Shown in pieces: positions 29,438 to 38,286 of a DNA stretch of 64,000 bases. Location: assembly GCF_041021955.1 (NCBI RefSeq), contig NZ_CP158375.1:3832501-3896500 (forward strand), in the 5' to 3' direction. Each line of letters begins with the position of its first letter. Position 1 is the first letter of the stretch. The stretch comes from Caulobacter sp. 73W. Its GTDB lineage: Bacteria; Pseudomonadota; Alphaproteobacteria; Caulobacterales; Caulobacteraceae. A program made the position numbers and the translations under genes. The notes beneath the pieces were generated by a model that searched no databases, was not told the origin of the DNA, and saw only the letters and a list, made by a program, of their open reading frames with translations.

Positions 29438-29490
29438 TTGTTGGTCGATTGAGCGAGGTCCAAGGGCCTCAATCGACCGCATACCAACAA
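29438..29490. repeat. nested inverted repeats upstream of the second TonB receptor
   Basis: GGTCGATTGAG (29443-29453) matches CTCAATCGACC (29468-29478), and TTGTTGGT (29438-29445) matches ACCAACAA (29483-29490). The structure lies 56 bases after the DUF885 stop. It may end that transcript or form part of the receptor's control region. Confidence 0.45.
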
Positions 29491-29545
29491 TTCTTGGTCG
29501 GGTGGGCGACGATCATTCTACGTCGCGCATCAATCAATGCCGCCT

Positions 29546-29559
29546 TGAGATTGGTATCA
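29546..29559 (+). promoter_or_regulatory. operator-like half palindrome before the second TonB receptor
   Basis: TGAGATTGGTATCA lies 96 bases before the receptor ATG. Its right half GGTATCA and the outer TGA match the better palindrome TGATACCGGTGTCA in front of the third receptor, suggesting a shared regulator. Confidence 0.35.
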
Positions 29560-29655
29560 GCGCAAGAAGCGCCGATAGGCTCACCCCATAATCCAGGCTC
29601 TCTCGCTGAGCCCAACAACATCGCCCGCATCTAGCGGGACGTAGGGGTGAAACAT

Positions 29656-32439
29656 ATGATCTCGAAGAAATTCCACACCCGTGGTCTGTCTGGCGCCTCC
29701 GTCGCCGTCCTGGCGATGGCTCTGGCGAGCGTGGCCCAAGCGCAGACCGATGCGGCCCCCGCGCCTGAAGCAGAAGTCGACGAGATCGTCGTCACCGGCT
29801 TTCGCGCGTCGCTGCAGAACGCCCTGGTCATCAAGCGTAACGAGAACGGCGTGGTCGATGCGATCTCGGCCGAAGACATCGCCGATTTCCCCGACCTGAA
29901 CCTGGCCGAATCCCTGCAGCGCATTCCCGGCGTGGCGATCTCGCGCCGCTCGGGCGAAGGCCGCCAGATCACCGTTCGCGGCCTGGGTTCGGACTACACC
30001 CGCGTGCGGGTCAACGGCATGGAAGCCATCGCCACCTCCTCGGGAACGTCCAACTCGGGCGGCACCAACCGCGGTCGCGGCTTTGACTTCAACATCTTCT
30101 CTTCGGACCTCTTCTCCAACCTGATCGTGCGCAAGACCGCCTCGGCCGAAGTGGATGAAGGCTCGCTGGGCGCCACCGTCGACCTCAACGCCGCAAAGCC
30201 CTTCGACTCCGCTGGCCGCCGCCTCGTGATGTCGGCGCAAGGCAGCTACAACGACCTGGCCAAGAAGGTGACCCCGGGCGTGTCGTTCCTCGCCTCGGAC
30301 CGCTTCTTCGACGACAAGCTGGGCGTGCTGATCTCGGCCTCCTACGATGAGCGCGAACTGATCGAAGAGGGCGCCAACATCACCCGCTGGACCTTCGGCG
30401 GCTCGAACGGCGGCTGGAACCCGGCCTCGACGGTTGCTGGCAAGACGATCGGCCAGATCAATCAGAACGTGACCGGCTACGACAACGCCGAAGCGGGCCT
30501 CTATCACCCGCGCATTCCCGCCTACGCCAGCTACGACACCTCGTCCAAGCGTCTTGGCCTGGCGGGCGCCCTGCAGTTTCGTCCGGTCGAATCCACGCTC
30601 TTTACACTGGAAGGCCTCTATTCGGACTTCCAGGGTCTGCGCCTGGAATCACAGCTGCAGGCGCTGGGTCTGAGCCGTCCGGGCACGGGCAAGCCGCAGT
30701 CGATCATCCGGTCGGGCATTGTTGAGGGCAACAACCTCGTCCAGGCCAATATCGACCGCGTCGATCTGCGCACCCAGTCCAGCCACAACGAACTCAACAC
30801 CAAGTTCAAGCAAGTCACCTTCTCGGTCGAACACGACTTCAACGACCGGCTGAAGATCAAGGCCGTGGCCGGCCGCTCGGAGTCCGAGTACAGCGACCCG
30901 ATCGCCACCACCGTGACCTTCGAGCGCCTGGACTCCAACAACTTCAGCTACGACTTCCGCCCCCGCCTGATGGAGATGGGCCTGGGCTTCGACGCTCGCG
31001 ATCCAAACGCCTGGGCCATGGTGCCGGGCAGCTCGGAAGTTCGCCTGACGCCGGAATGGGTCGATAACGCCTTCACCACCTACAAGCTGAACGGCCGCTA
31101 CATTCTCAACGACCACCTGACCCTCAAGGCGGGCGTCGACTACAAGAAGTTCGAGTTCAGCTCGTTCGCCCAGCAGCGCGCCAATACTGCTGACGTGCCG
31201 GCGATCGCCGGCGGCGCCGGCCTTGCCGCCCTGTCGCGCAACTTCGACTTCGACCAGGGCCTGGGCCTGCCGGCCGGCTCGGTGAAGACCTGGCTCGCGC
31301 CGGACCTCGCCAAGTTCAACAACCAGTACAACATCTACAGCGGCACGGGTCAGTGGGCCCTGCGTGAGAACACCGGCTCGGCCGCGAAGATCACCGAAGA
31401 GACCACGGGCGCCTATCTTCAGGTGGACTACCAGTTCGACGCCTTCGGCCTGCCGGTCCGCGGCGATGTCGGCTACCGCTACTTCAGCACCGATCTGAGC
31501 TCCGGCGGCTACGCCAACGCGACCTCCGGCGTGCGGTTCGTCACCGTCGACCACAAGTACGACATGTGGCTGCCGTCGGCGAACCTGTCGGTCGACATCA
31601 CCCCGCAGGTGATCGCCCGCATCAGCGCCGCCGAGACCATCGCCCGTCCGGGCATCGGCAGCCTGTCGCCGGGTGGTTCGGTGAACGTGCAGGGGGCCAA
31701 CCGCAACTATTCCTCGGGCAACCCCTTCCTGGAGCCGACCCGCTCCAAGAACCTGGACCTGTCGCTGGAATGGTATCCGCAAAGCGGCGCGATCCTGGCG
31801 CTGGGCCTGTTCTACAAGGATATCGACACCTTCGTTCAGACCCTGCGTCGCGAAGCGCCTTACAACACCCTTGGTCTGCCCAACTCGCTGCTGGACGGCA
31901 CCGTCGCCACGCCTGACATGGTCTTCGCCGTCACCCAACCGGTCAACTCGCCGGGCGGCAAGCTCAAGGGCCTGGAAATCAACTGGCAGCAGCCCTTCAC
32001 CTTCCTGCCGGGCTTCTGGTCGGACTTCGGCTTCCTGGCCAACTACACCTACGTCAATTCCGAGATCGACTACCTGACCTCGACGACGCCGGGTGCGGCC
32101 CTGGTCAACGCCACCCTCGTGGGGCTGTCCAAGAACGCCTGGAACGCCACGCTGTACTACGAGAACGCCAAGTTCTCGGCCCGCGTGTCGGCCGCCTATC
32201 GCGACAAGTACCTGACCGGCGTGCCGGCCGCGGACTTCAACAACGTGCAGGGCACCAACGAGACGACCAACATCGACGCGCAGGTCTCCTACAACATCCG
32301 CGACAACCTGCGCATCAGCCTCGAAGGCCTGAACCTGACCGACGAGTACAACGACCTGTACGTCGACAGCGACAACCGACTGAACGCCTACACCCACACG
32401 GGCCGTCAGTACGTCGTGGGTCTGCGCTACACCTTCTAG
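29656..32439 (+). CDS. TonB-dependent outer membrane receptor
   Basis: A 927-residue TonB-dependent transporter. Signal peptide GLSGASVAVLAMALASVAQA; TonB box VDEIVVTGF. The plug contains DFPDLNLAESLQRIPGVAIS and ITVRGLGSDYTRVRVNGMEA. The C-terminus ends in GRQYVVGLRYTF, the usual terminal strand. It is a close paralog of the receptor at 35288 (same plug motifs and the GGTNRxRxFDFNxFxSDLF stretch) and less like the one at 20612. ATG 29656 follows TAGGGGTGA at good spacing. Pectin-related genes follow, so it may import pectin fragments (inference). Confidence 0.92.
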   Translation: MISKKFHTRGLSGASVAVLAMALASVAQAQTDAAPAPEAEVDEIVVTGFRASLQNALVIKRNENGVVDAISAEDIADFPDLNLAESLQRIPGVAISRRSGEGRQITVRGLGSDYTRVRVNGMEAIATSSGTSNSGGTNRGRGFDFNIFSSDLFSNLIVRKTASAEVDEGSLGATVDLNAAKPFDSAGRRLVMSAQGSYNDLAKKVTPGVSFLASDRFFDDKLGVLISASYDERELIEEGANITRWTFGGSNGGWNPASTVAGKTIGQINQNVTGYDNAEAGLYHPRIPAYASYDTSSKRLGLAGALQFRPVESTLFTLEGLYSDFQGLRLESQLQALGLSRPGTGKPQSIIRSGIVEGNNLVQANIDRVDLRTQSSHNELNTKFKQVTFSVEHDFNDRLKIKAVAGRSESEYSDPIATTVTFERLDSNNFSYDFRPRLMEMGLGFDARDPNAWAMVPGSSEVRLTPEWVDNAFTTYKLNGRYILNDHLTLKAGVDYKKFEFSSFAQQRANTADVPAIAGGAGLAALSRNFDFDQGLGLPAGSVKTWLAPDLAKFNNQYNIYSGTGQWALRENTGSAAKITEETTGAYLQVDYQFDAFGLPVRGDVGYRYFSTDLSSGGYANATSGVRFVTVDHKYDMWLPSANLSVDITPQVIARISAAETIARPGIGSLSPGGSVNVQGANRNYSSGNPFLEPTRSKNLDLSLEWYPQSGAILALGLFYKDIDTFVQTLRREAPYNTLGLPNSLLDGTVATPDMVFAVTQPVNSPGGKLKGLEINWQQPFTFLPGFWSDFGFLANYTYVNSEIDYLTSTTPGAALVNATLVGLSKNAWNATLYYENAKFSARVSAAYRDKYLTGVPAADFNNVQGTNETTNIDAQVSYNIRDNLRISLEGLNLTDEYNDLYVDSDNRLNAYTHTGRQYVVGLRYTF

Positions 32440-32474
32440 GGCTCTCTGACGGACTTCTTCCCCACCGTCCCCTT

Positions 32475-32506
32475 TGCGCCGGGCCCTCGTGGTCCGGCGC
32501 ATTTTT
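32475..32506 (+). terminator. intrinsic terminator of the second TonB receptor
   Basis: TGCGCCGG (32475-32482) pairs with CCGGCGCA (32494-32501), followed by TTTTT, 36 bases after the stop codon. Confidence 0.85.
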
Positions 32507-32603
32507 CATGAGGCGGGGCGCCAGATCGCATTAGCGATCAACCACCTTGCTTCACGCGGTTGCGCCGCCCTTGATGATGCAAGCTGACCTTGGAGTCCAA
32601 GCG

Positions 32604-33992
32604 ATGAAACCGCGTGTTCGTAGCCTGATCGCCGCAAGCATCCTCGCATCGGGCCTGGTCATCGCACCTGCCGGCTGGGCGGCCGACGCAGCCTGGTACA
32701 CCCAAGGCCAGTTCGCGCCGGTCGAGCGGATCGAGATCAAGCTGACCAATGACCTGAATGAGGCCAGACGCGCCGCGCCCGTCGTCTTGACGCCCGAGCA
32801 TTTGCCCATGCTGCGCGGCGCCCAGGCCCTCACCATCACCCTGGTCGATCCGACGGGCGCGCCGCGCCCGGCGCCCGACAAGGAGCGCCAGGCCCAGGAA
32901 GGCCCGCATGGCCATCTCGCGGAATCTGGCGGACGGGCGATCGACTATCAGCTGGACGACCTGGACGCCGACGGGCTTTGGGACGAGCTCTTCTTGCAGG
33001 TGGATCTGAAGCCGCGCGAGACCAGGACGATCCACATCTATCGCGGTTTCCAGCAACGGGGCTGGAACCCGCACCGCACCCACGCCGGCATCGGCAGCTA
33101 CATGCGCCACACCGTGCCTTTCTGGGAGTCGGAGGCGGTGGGCTGGAAGCTGTGGTTTCCCACCGACGCGGACGTCTACGGCAAGCGTGAGCCGCTGTTG
33201 ATGTCGCCCCGGCTCTATATGGGCAATCTCGACGGCTATGCGGTCTCGCGCATCGATCCGGCCATGGGCTCGGACATCATGTCGGTGGATGACAGCTTTG
33301 GCGGCGGCGGCATCGGGGTGTTCGATCAACCCAGTCAGCCTGATGTCGTCTCGCGTCCAAGGTTCACGCCCAATTCGGACCACGAGAACCGCTTCAACGG
33401 CGACGGGCTGAGTGACACCCGCTACGCCTTCGAAGTGGTCGCCAACGGTCCCTTGCGCAGCATGATCCGGGTCAAGACCCTCAACTGGGACAGCGGCCAC
33501 GGCCGCTATGAGGTCGAGCAGCTCTACACCGCCTATGCAGGGCAAAACTATTCGACCGCTCGCGTCCGCTTCAAGACCTTCGCGCCCAGGGCCAAGGGCG
33601 CGGCCTTCGCCGCCGGCATCCGCGCCCATGATCCCGAGGAGATCAAGTATCAAGCGGGCGGCGTGGTGATCACCGGCGGGGCCGAGAACGTGCGCAACCC
33701 TGACGACAAAGAAGCCGTCCAGAACAGCTTCCGCATCGAGTATGCGGGCTCGGCCCTGATCGTGCGCGACCAGTACAAGCCCGCCTATGTCTGGTCCAAG
33801 GCCCGTCAGGGCAATCACGTCTTCCGCGTCGAGCCGACCAAGGACGGCGTGTTCGAGTACATGCTGGCCGCCGCCTGGAGCGAAGGGCCGACGCTCAAGA
33901 CCGCCGATGCGTTCCGCGGCTACGTCATCAAGTCGACCCGTGAATACAATGCCCCCGTCCGCCTGACGGGGATCGCGCAGCAATCGCGATAA
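32604..33992 (+). CDS. DUF4861 family exported protein
   Basis: A 462-residue protein with a signal peptide (LIAASILASGLVIAPAGWAA). The N-terminal segment IEIKLTNDLNEARRAAPVVL resembles the opening strand module of DUF4861 proteins, and the remainder has features of that family: DLDADGLWDELFLQVDLKP, HRTHAGIGSYMRHTVPFWES, WKLWFPTDADVYGKR and GGWKLW-like aromatic strands. DUF4861 proteins recur in pectin and other uronate-polysaccharide loci, where their function is poorly known; a sugar-active beta-sandwich role is plausible. It is followed after 10 bases by a sialidase-fold gene, so the two form an operon. ATG 32604 begins the signal peptide. Confidence 0.8.
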   Translation: MKPRVRSLIAASILASGLVIAPAGWAADAAWYTQGQFAPVERIEIKLTNDLNEARRAAPVVLTPEHLPMLRGAQALTITLVDPTGAPRPAPDKERQAQEGPHGHLAESGGRAIDYQLDDLDADGLWDELFLQVDLKPRETRTIHIYRGFQQRGWNPHRTHAGIGSYMRHTVPFWESEAVGWKLWFPTDADVYGKREPLLMSPRLYMGNLDGYAVSRIDPAMGSDIMSVDDSFGGGGIGVFDQPSQPDVVSRPRFTPNSDHENRFNGDGLSDTRYAFEVVANGPLRSMIRVKTLNWDSGHGRYEVEQLYTAYAGQNYSTARVRFKTFAPRAKGAAFAAGIRAHDPEEIKYQAGGVVITGGAENVRNPDDKEAVQNSFRIEYAGSALIVRDQYKPAYVWSKARQGNHVFRVEPTKDGVFEYMLAAAWSEGPTLKTADAFRGYVIKSTREYNAPVRLTGIAQQSR

Positions 33993-34002
33993 GGAGCCCG
34001 CC

Positions 34003-35121
34003 ATGACGACGCACCAGACCGTCCATCGCCTCCGCGCCACTCTTCTTGCGGCCGTGCTCAGCCTCGGCGCCGCGTTCCTGGCAGCAGCTCCGGCTATAGC
34101 GGGGCAGGCGTCGCCCGCCATCGTCGTGAAGGAGTTCGTCTACTCCAACGCGCCTTACCCCCAGTCCCACGCCTCAACCATCGTGGAGACCAAGGCGGGC
34201 ACGATCGCCGCCTCGTGGTTTGGCGGAACGCACGAGCGCAATCCCGACGTCGGCATCTGGTTCGCCCGCCGCGTGAACGGCAAATGGCAGGAGGCCGTCG
34301 AGGTGGCCAACGGCGTGCAGCCGGACGGAACGCGCCAGCCCACCTGGAATCCGGTGCTGTTCCAACCCCCGGGAGGGGACCTGCACCTCTTCTACAAGGT
34401 CGGCCCAAGCCCGCAGGCCTGGTGGGGCATGGTGATCACCTCGACCGACGACGGTCGCACCTGGTCCAAGCCGCGCCGCCTGCCAGACGGCGTTTTGGGC
34501 CCGATCAAGAACAAGCCGGTTGTCTTGCCCGACGGCGCATGGCTGTCGCCGGTCAGCGTCGAACTGCGCGAGGGCGTCACCCTGGCCGATGGGGGCGGCT
34601 GGGATCTCTATTTCGAGCGCAGCGAGGACCAAGGCCGCACCTGGACCAAGACGCCCCTGGTGGCCTCACCGCTCAAGATCGATGCGATCCAGTCCAGCAT
34701 CCTCTTCCATCCTGGCGGCGTGCTCGAGGCGGTCGCTCGCACGCGCCAGGGCGCACTGGCCCAGACCTGGTCGCGCGACAACGGCAAGACCTGGAGCCCG
34801 CTGGCGACCATCGACCTGCCCAACCCAAATTCGGGGACCGACGCGGTGACCCTGGCTGATGGGCGCCAGCTGCTGGTCTACAACCACACGGGGCACCTGC
34901 CGGCGACGCCAGGCAAGGGCCTGCGCTATCCGCTCAACGTGGCGATCTCCAACGATGGGATCAGCTGGCGCGAGGTCGCCACCCTGGAGAGCGAACCGCG
35001 CCCCGACGGTTACGCCTATCCCGCCGTCATCCAGTCGAAGACCGGGCTCGTGCACATCACCTACACCTTTAATCGCCGCGGCATCCGCCACGTGGTGCTG
35101 GACCCGTCCAAGCTGCCCTAA
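34003..35121 (+). CDS. sialidase-superfamily (BNR/Asp-box) exported protein
   Basis: A 372-residue exported six-bladed propeller candidate. Signal peptide ATLLAAVLSLGAAFLAAAPA. Several Asp-box repeats with the form S-x-D-x-G-x-T-W are visible: STDDGRTWSKP, SEDQGRTWTKT, SRDNGKTWSPL, and a weaker SNDGISWREV. The N-terminal SHASTIVETKAGTIAASWFG followed by THERNPDVGIW is typical of short bacterial BNR proteins named exo-alpha-sialidase. True sialidases carry an Arg triad that cannot be confirmed here, and pectin neighbours argue for a different glycosidic substrate. It is co-transcribed with the DUF4861 gene. Confidence 0.8.
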   Translation: MTTHQTVHRLRATLLAAVLSLGAAFLAAAPAIAGQASPAIVVKEFVYSNAPYPQSHASTIVETKAGTIAASWFGGTHERNPDVGIWFARRVNGKWQEAVEVANGVQPDGTRQPTWNPVLFQPPGGDLHLFYKVGPSPQAWWGMVITSTDDGRTWSKPRRLPDGVLGPIKNKPVVLPDGAWLSPVSVELREGVTLADGGGWDLYFERSEDQGRTWTKTPLVASPLKIDAIQSSILFHPGGVLEAVARTRQGALAQTWSRDNGKTWSPLATIDLPNPNSGTDAVTLADGRQLLVYNHTGHLPATPGKGLRYPLNVAISNDGISWREVATLESEPRPDGYAYPAVIQSKTGLVHITYTFNRRGIRHVVLDPSKLP

Positions 35122-35241
35122 CCCGGCCGATCGGCCCTTGTGCCGACGATCAAGCCGGGGAGGGGTACACTGTGCTCTCAATATGAAGCACCGCGTTCTG
35201 CGAAAGCATTTGCCAAAATCGCGATAATCCCCAAAGCTCGA

Positions 35242-35255
35242 TGATACCGGTGTCA
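35242..35255 (+). promoter_or_regulatory. operator candidate before the third TonB receptor
   Basis: TGATACCGGTGTCA is a palindrome with one mismatch and a central CCGG, typical in size and shape of LacI-family operators. It lies 32 bases before the receptor ATG, in the likely promoter. No LacI-type regulator gene is in the window. Confidence 0.45.
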
Positions 35256-35287
35256 CTCAAGAACGCCGTATTGGGAGAGGGAACAAC

Positions 35288-38233
35288 ATGCATTCACCAA
35301 AAGCCCGGACTTTGCGTGCTCGCCTGATCACGGGCGGGGCTCTCGTCGCCCTTATGGCGGCAGGCGCCGCCCACGCGCAGACGGCGTCCGACAACGCCGA
35401 TGTGGCCGTCGACGAAGTGATCGTCACCGGCTTTCGCAGCAGCCTTGAGAAGGCGCTGAACATCAAACGCGAATTGGCCGCGGCGGTGGATGCGATCTAC
35501 GCCGAAGACATGGCCAAGTTCCCCGACCTGAACCTGTCTGAATCCATTCAGCGCATTCCGGGCGTGGCGATCTCTCGTGACGCCGGCGAGGGGCGCAACA
35601 TCTCGGTGCGCGGCCTGGGCGCTCAGTTCACCCGCGTGCGCATCAACGGCATGGAGGCGCTGACCACCTCGGGCGGCACCGACGCCTCGGGCGGCACCAA
35701 CCGCAGCCGCTCGTTCGACTTCAACGTCTTCGCCTCGGACCTCTTCAACCGCATCACGGTGCAAAAGACCGCCTCGGCCGAGACCGAGGAAGGCTCGCTC
35801 GGCGCGACCGTAGACCTGCAGACGGCTCACCCGTTCGACAAGCCGGGCTTCAACTTCGCGGTGTCGGGCAAGTACGGCTACAACGACATCAGCGAAAAGG
35901 CCCGCCCGCGTGTTGCGGCCTTGATCTCCAACACCTGGCGCGACGACACCTTCGGCGCGCTTTTGTCGGTGGCCTATTCGGAACGCTACCTGCTCGACCA
36001 GGGCGCCAGCACCGTGCGCTGGCAGACCGGCACGGCCACCGCGCCGGGCTTCCGCAGCGTGCGCGGGGTGACTTGCGCCACCAACGCCGCCGCCTGCGCC
36101 GAGGCCAACGCCGCCGTCCACCCCCGTATCCCGCGCTTTGACTGGTACAAGACCCAGCAGGAGCGCCTGGGGGCCACCGGCTCCCTGCAATGGCAGCCGA
36201 GCGACCGCACCTTGCTGACCTTCGATGCGCTCTACGCCAACTTCCAAGGCGAGCGTAACGAGTTGTTCCTCGAGACCTTCACGCCCCAGACCGCCGGCGC
36301 CTGCACCGCGACCTCTCCGGTCACCTGCGGCATCAACCAGGTCGACGTGCTCGACTACACGATCGCCACGCCGCGCGCGGGCTTTCCGGTCATGACCACC
36401 GGGCGTTTCAACAACATCGATCTCAAAAGCGAGCAGCGCTACGACAAGCTGAAGACGGAGTTTCGTCAGTTCACCCTGGTGGGCGAGCACGAGATCACCG
36501 AGCGCCTGAAGGTCAAAGGCACGGTCGGCCTCTCCAAATCGACCTTCGCCAACCCGATCCAAAACACCGTCCAGTGGGATCAGTATAACGTCCAGGGCTA
36601 CACCTGGGACTACACCGCCTCCAACTACCCGGTGATCACCTACGGCTCGGGCAATGTAACGAGCCCCGACGCCTGGACCCTGGCCGAAATCCGCATGGTC
36701 CAAGGCTTTGTGGACAACACCTACAAGACCGCCCAGTTCGATGCGTCCTACGACTGGAGCGACAACCTCAAGATCAAGGCAGGCTTGGTCTACAAGGCCT
36801 ACGGCACCGAGAGCGCCGCCTTCGCCCGCTCCAACGGCACCACCGCCAACATCAACCCCGTCACTGCGACCAATCCTTTGACGGCTGTGCCAAGGTCGTC
36901 CTACGGCCAGTTGGTGGAGCTGAAGAACCTGAGCCTGCCGGGCGGCAACGTCTCGTCATGGATCACGCCTGACATCAAGCAGGCCATGACGGCCCTTAAC
37001 ATGACCGATCCCAACTACGGCAAGGTGATCACCACCACGCCCGGGACCGTCTGGACGAGCCCGTTCGGCAATGAGTGCTTCACAAGCGGCTGCGGCATCT
37101 ATCGCCTGGGCCGTGAGCCGAGCCTTGGCAGCAACTACGAAGTCGATGAGTGGGGGCAGACCGCCTACCTGCAAGGCGACTTCAACTTCCAGGCCTTTGG
37201 CATGCCGGTGCGCGGCGACGTGGGCGTGCGCTATGTGAAGACGCGCCAAAAGTCGCTGGGCTATGGTGTGGTCCCGTCCACGGTCAATGGCGTCAACTTC
37301 CAGACCATCTCCGCCACGACCGCCACGCGCAGCTATGACGATGTGCTGCCGGCTCTGAACCTAGTGGTTGAGCCGCGCGAGGACTTCCTGGTGCGCTTTG
37401 GCGCGGCCAAGGTCATGGCTCGCCCCAACCTTGGCAACCTGACGCCGGGCGTGAACATCGGCACGGGCAGCAACAAGACCGTCACCTCGGGCAACCCCTT
37501 CTTGGAGCCGTTCCGCGCCAAGACGGTGGACCTGTCCTTCGAATGGTACTTCCAGCCCCAAGGCCTGATCTCGGCGGCGTTCTTCTACAAGGACATCTCC
37601 ACCTTCGTTCAGAGCTACACCTCGCCGCTGTCGACCTTCGACCAAAACCCGTTCGGCCTGCCTGACAGCGCCGCGGTCGCCGCCTGCGGCACGACGCCAG
37701 GCTGCGCGCCCAGCCTGCCGGTCTGGCAGTTTTCAACCTCGATCAATACGCCCGGCGGGCCGCTCAAGGGCTTTGAGCTGAACTACCAGCAGCCGTTCAC
37801 CTTCTTGCCCGGGCCGTTCGATGACTTCGGCTTCTTGGGCAATGTGACCTTCGTGGACTCCGAGGTCACCTATCTGAGCTCCACCGGCGCGGTCACCGCG
37901 ATCGGCCAGCTGACCAACCTGTCCAAGACCTCGTACAACGCCACGCTCTACTACGAGAATTCCAAGTTCAGCAGCCGCGTCTCGGCGGCTTATCGCAGCA
38001 AGTACCTGACGCAGATTCCGGGGCGTAACGGCTCGGATGTTGAAGGCACGGCCTCGACCCTGAACATCGACGCCTCGGCGACGTGGACGGTCAATGACAG
38101 CCTGGCCTTCACCTTCGAGGCGGTGAACCTGACCAACGAGGTTCAGGACCAGTACTATGACAGCAGCCGACTGCTGTCGTTCTATCACGAGACCGGCCGC
38201 GAGTTCTTCGTGGGCTTCCGCTACACCTTCTAG
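35288..38233 (+). CDS. TonB-dependent outer membrane receptor (pectin locus)
   Basis: A 981-residue TonB-dependent transporter. Signal peptide ALVALMAAGAAHAQ; TonB box VDEVIVTGF; plug motifs KFPDLNLSESIQRIPGVAIS and ISVRGLGAQFTRVRINGMEA; barrel terminus REFFVGFRYTF. Cysteine pairs occur in extracellular-type loops (VTCATNAAACAEAN, CTATSPVTCG, CFTSGCGIYR, CGTTPGCAPS), unusual in number for this group. It lies between the DUF4861/sialidase-fold operon and a pectin methylesterase with its own operator-like palindrome upstream, so pectic oligosaccharides are the likely cargo. Confidence 0.92.
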   Translation: MHSPKARTLRARLITGGALVALMAAGAAHAQTASDNADVAVDEVIVTGFRSSLEKALNIKRELAAAVDAIYAEDMAKFPDLNLSESIQRIPGVAISRDAGEGRNISVRGLGAQFTRVRINGMEALTTSGGTDASGGTNRSRSFDFNVFASDLFNRITVQKTASAETEEGSLGATVDLQTAHPFDKPGFNFAVSGKYGYNDISEKARPRVAALISNTWRDDTFGALLSVAYSERYLLDQGASTVRWQTGTATAPGFRSVRGVTCATNAAACAEANAAVHPRIPRFDWYKTQQERLGATGSLQWQPSDRTLLTFDALYANFQGERNELFLETFTPQTAGACTATSPVTCGINQVDVLDYTIATPRAGFPVMTTGRFNNIDLKSEQRYDKLKTEFRQFTLVGEHEITERLKVKGTVGLSKSTFANPIQNTVQWDQYNVQGYTWDYTASNYPVITYGSGNVTSPDAWTLAEIRMVQGFVDNTYKTAQFDASYDWSDNLKIKAGLVYKAYGTESAAFARSNGTTANINPVTATNPLTAVPRSSYGQLVELKNLSLPGGNVSSWITPDIKQAMTALNMTDPNYGKVITTTPGTVWTSPFGNECFTSGCGIYRLGREPSLGSNYEVDEWGQTAYLQGDFNFQAFGMPVRGDVGVRYVKTRQKSLGYGVVPSTVNGVNFQTISATTATRSYDDVLPALNLVVEPREDFLVRFGAAKVMARPNLGNLTPGVNIGTGSNKTVTSGNPFLEPFRAKTVDLSFEWYFQPQGLISAAFFYKDISTFVQSYTSPLSTFDQNPFGLPDSAAVAACGTTPGCAPSLPVWQFSTSINTPGGPLKGFELNYQQPFTFLPGPFDDFGFLGNVTFVDSEVTYLSSTGAVTAIGQLTNLSKTSYNATLYYENSKFSSRVSAAYRSKYLTQIPGRNGSDVEGTASTLNIDASATWTVNDSLAFTFEAVNLTNEVQDQYYDSSRLLSFYHETGREFFVGFRYTF

Positions 38234-38240
38234 GCCTCAA

Positions 38241-38276
38241 GACTGGCGGCGCGCCTGCGCGCCGCCAGTCCTCTTT
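38241..38276 (+). terminator. terminator of the third TonB receptor
   Basis: A perfect 13-bp stem (38241-38253 with 38258-38270) around CCTG, followed by CTCTTT, 8 bases after the stop. It also separates the receptor from the pectin esterase gene. Confidence 0.8.
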
Positions 38277-38286
38277 CGGACACGCC

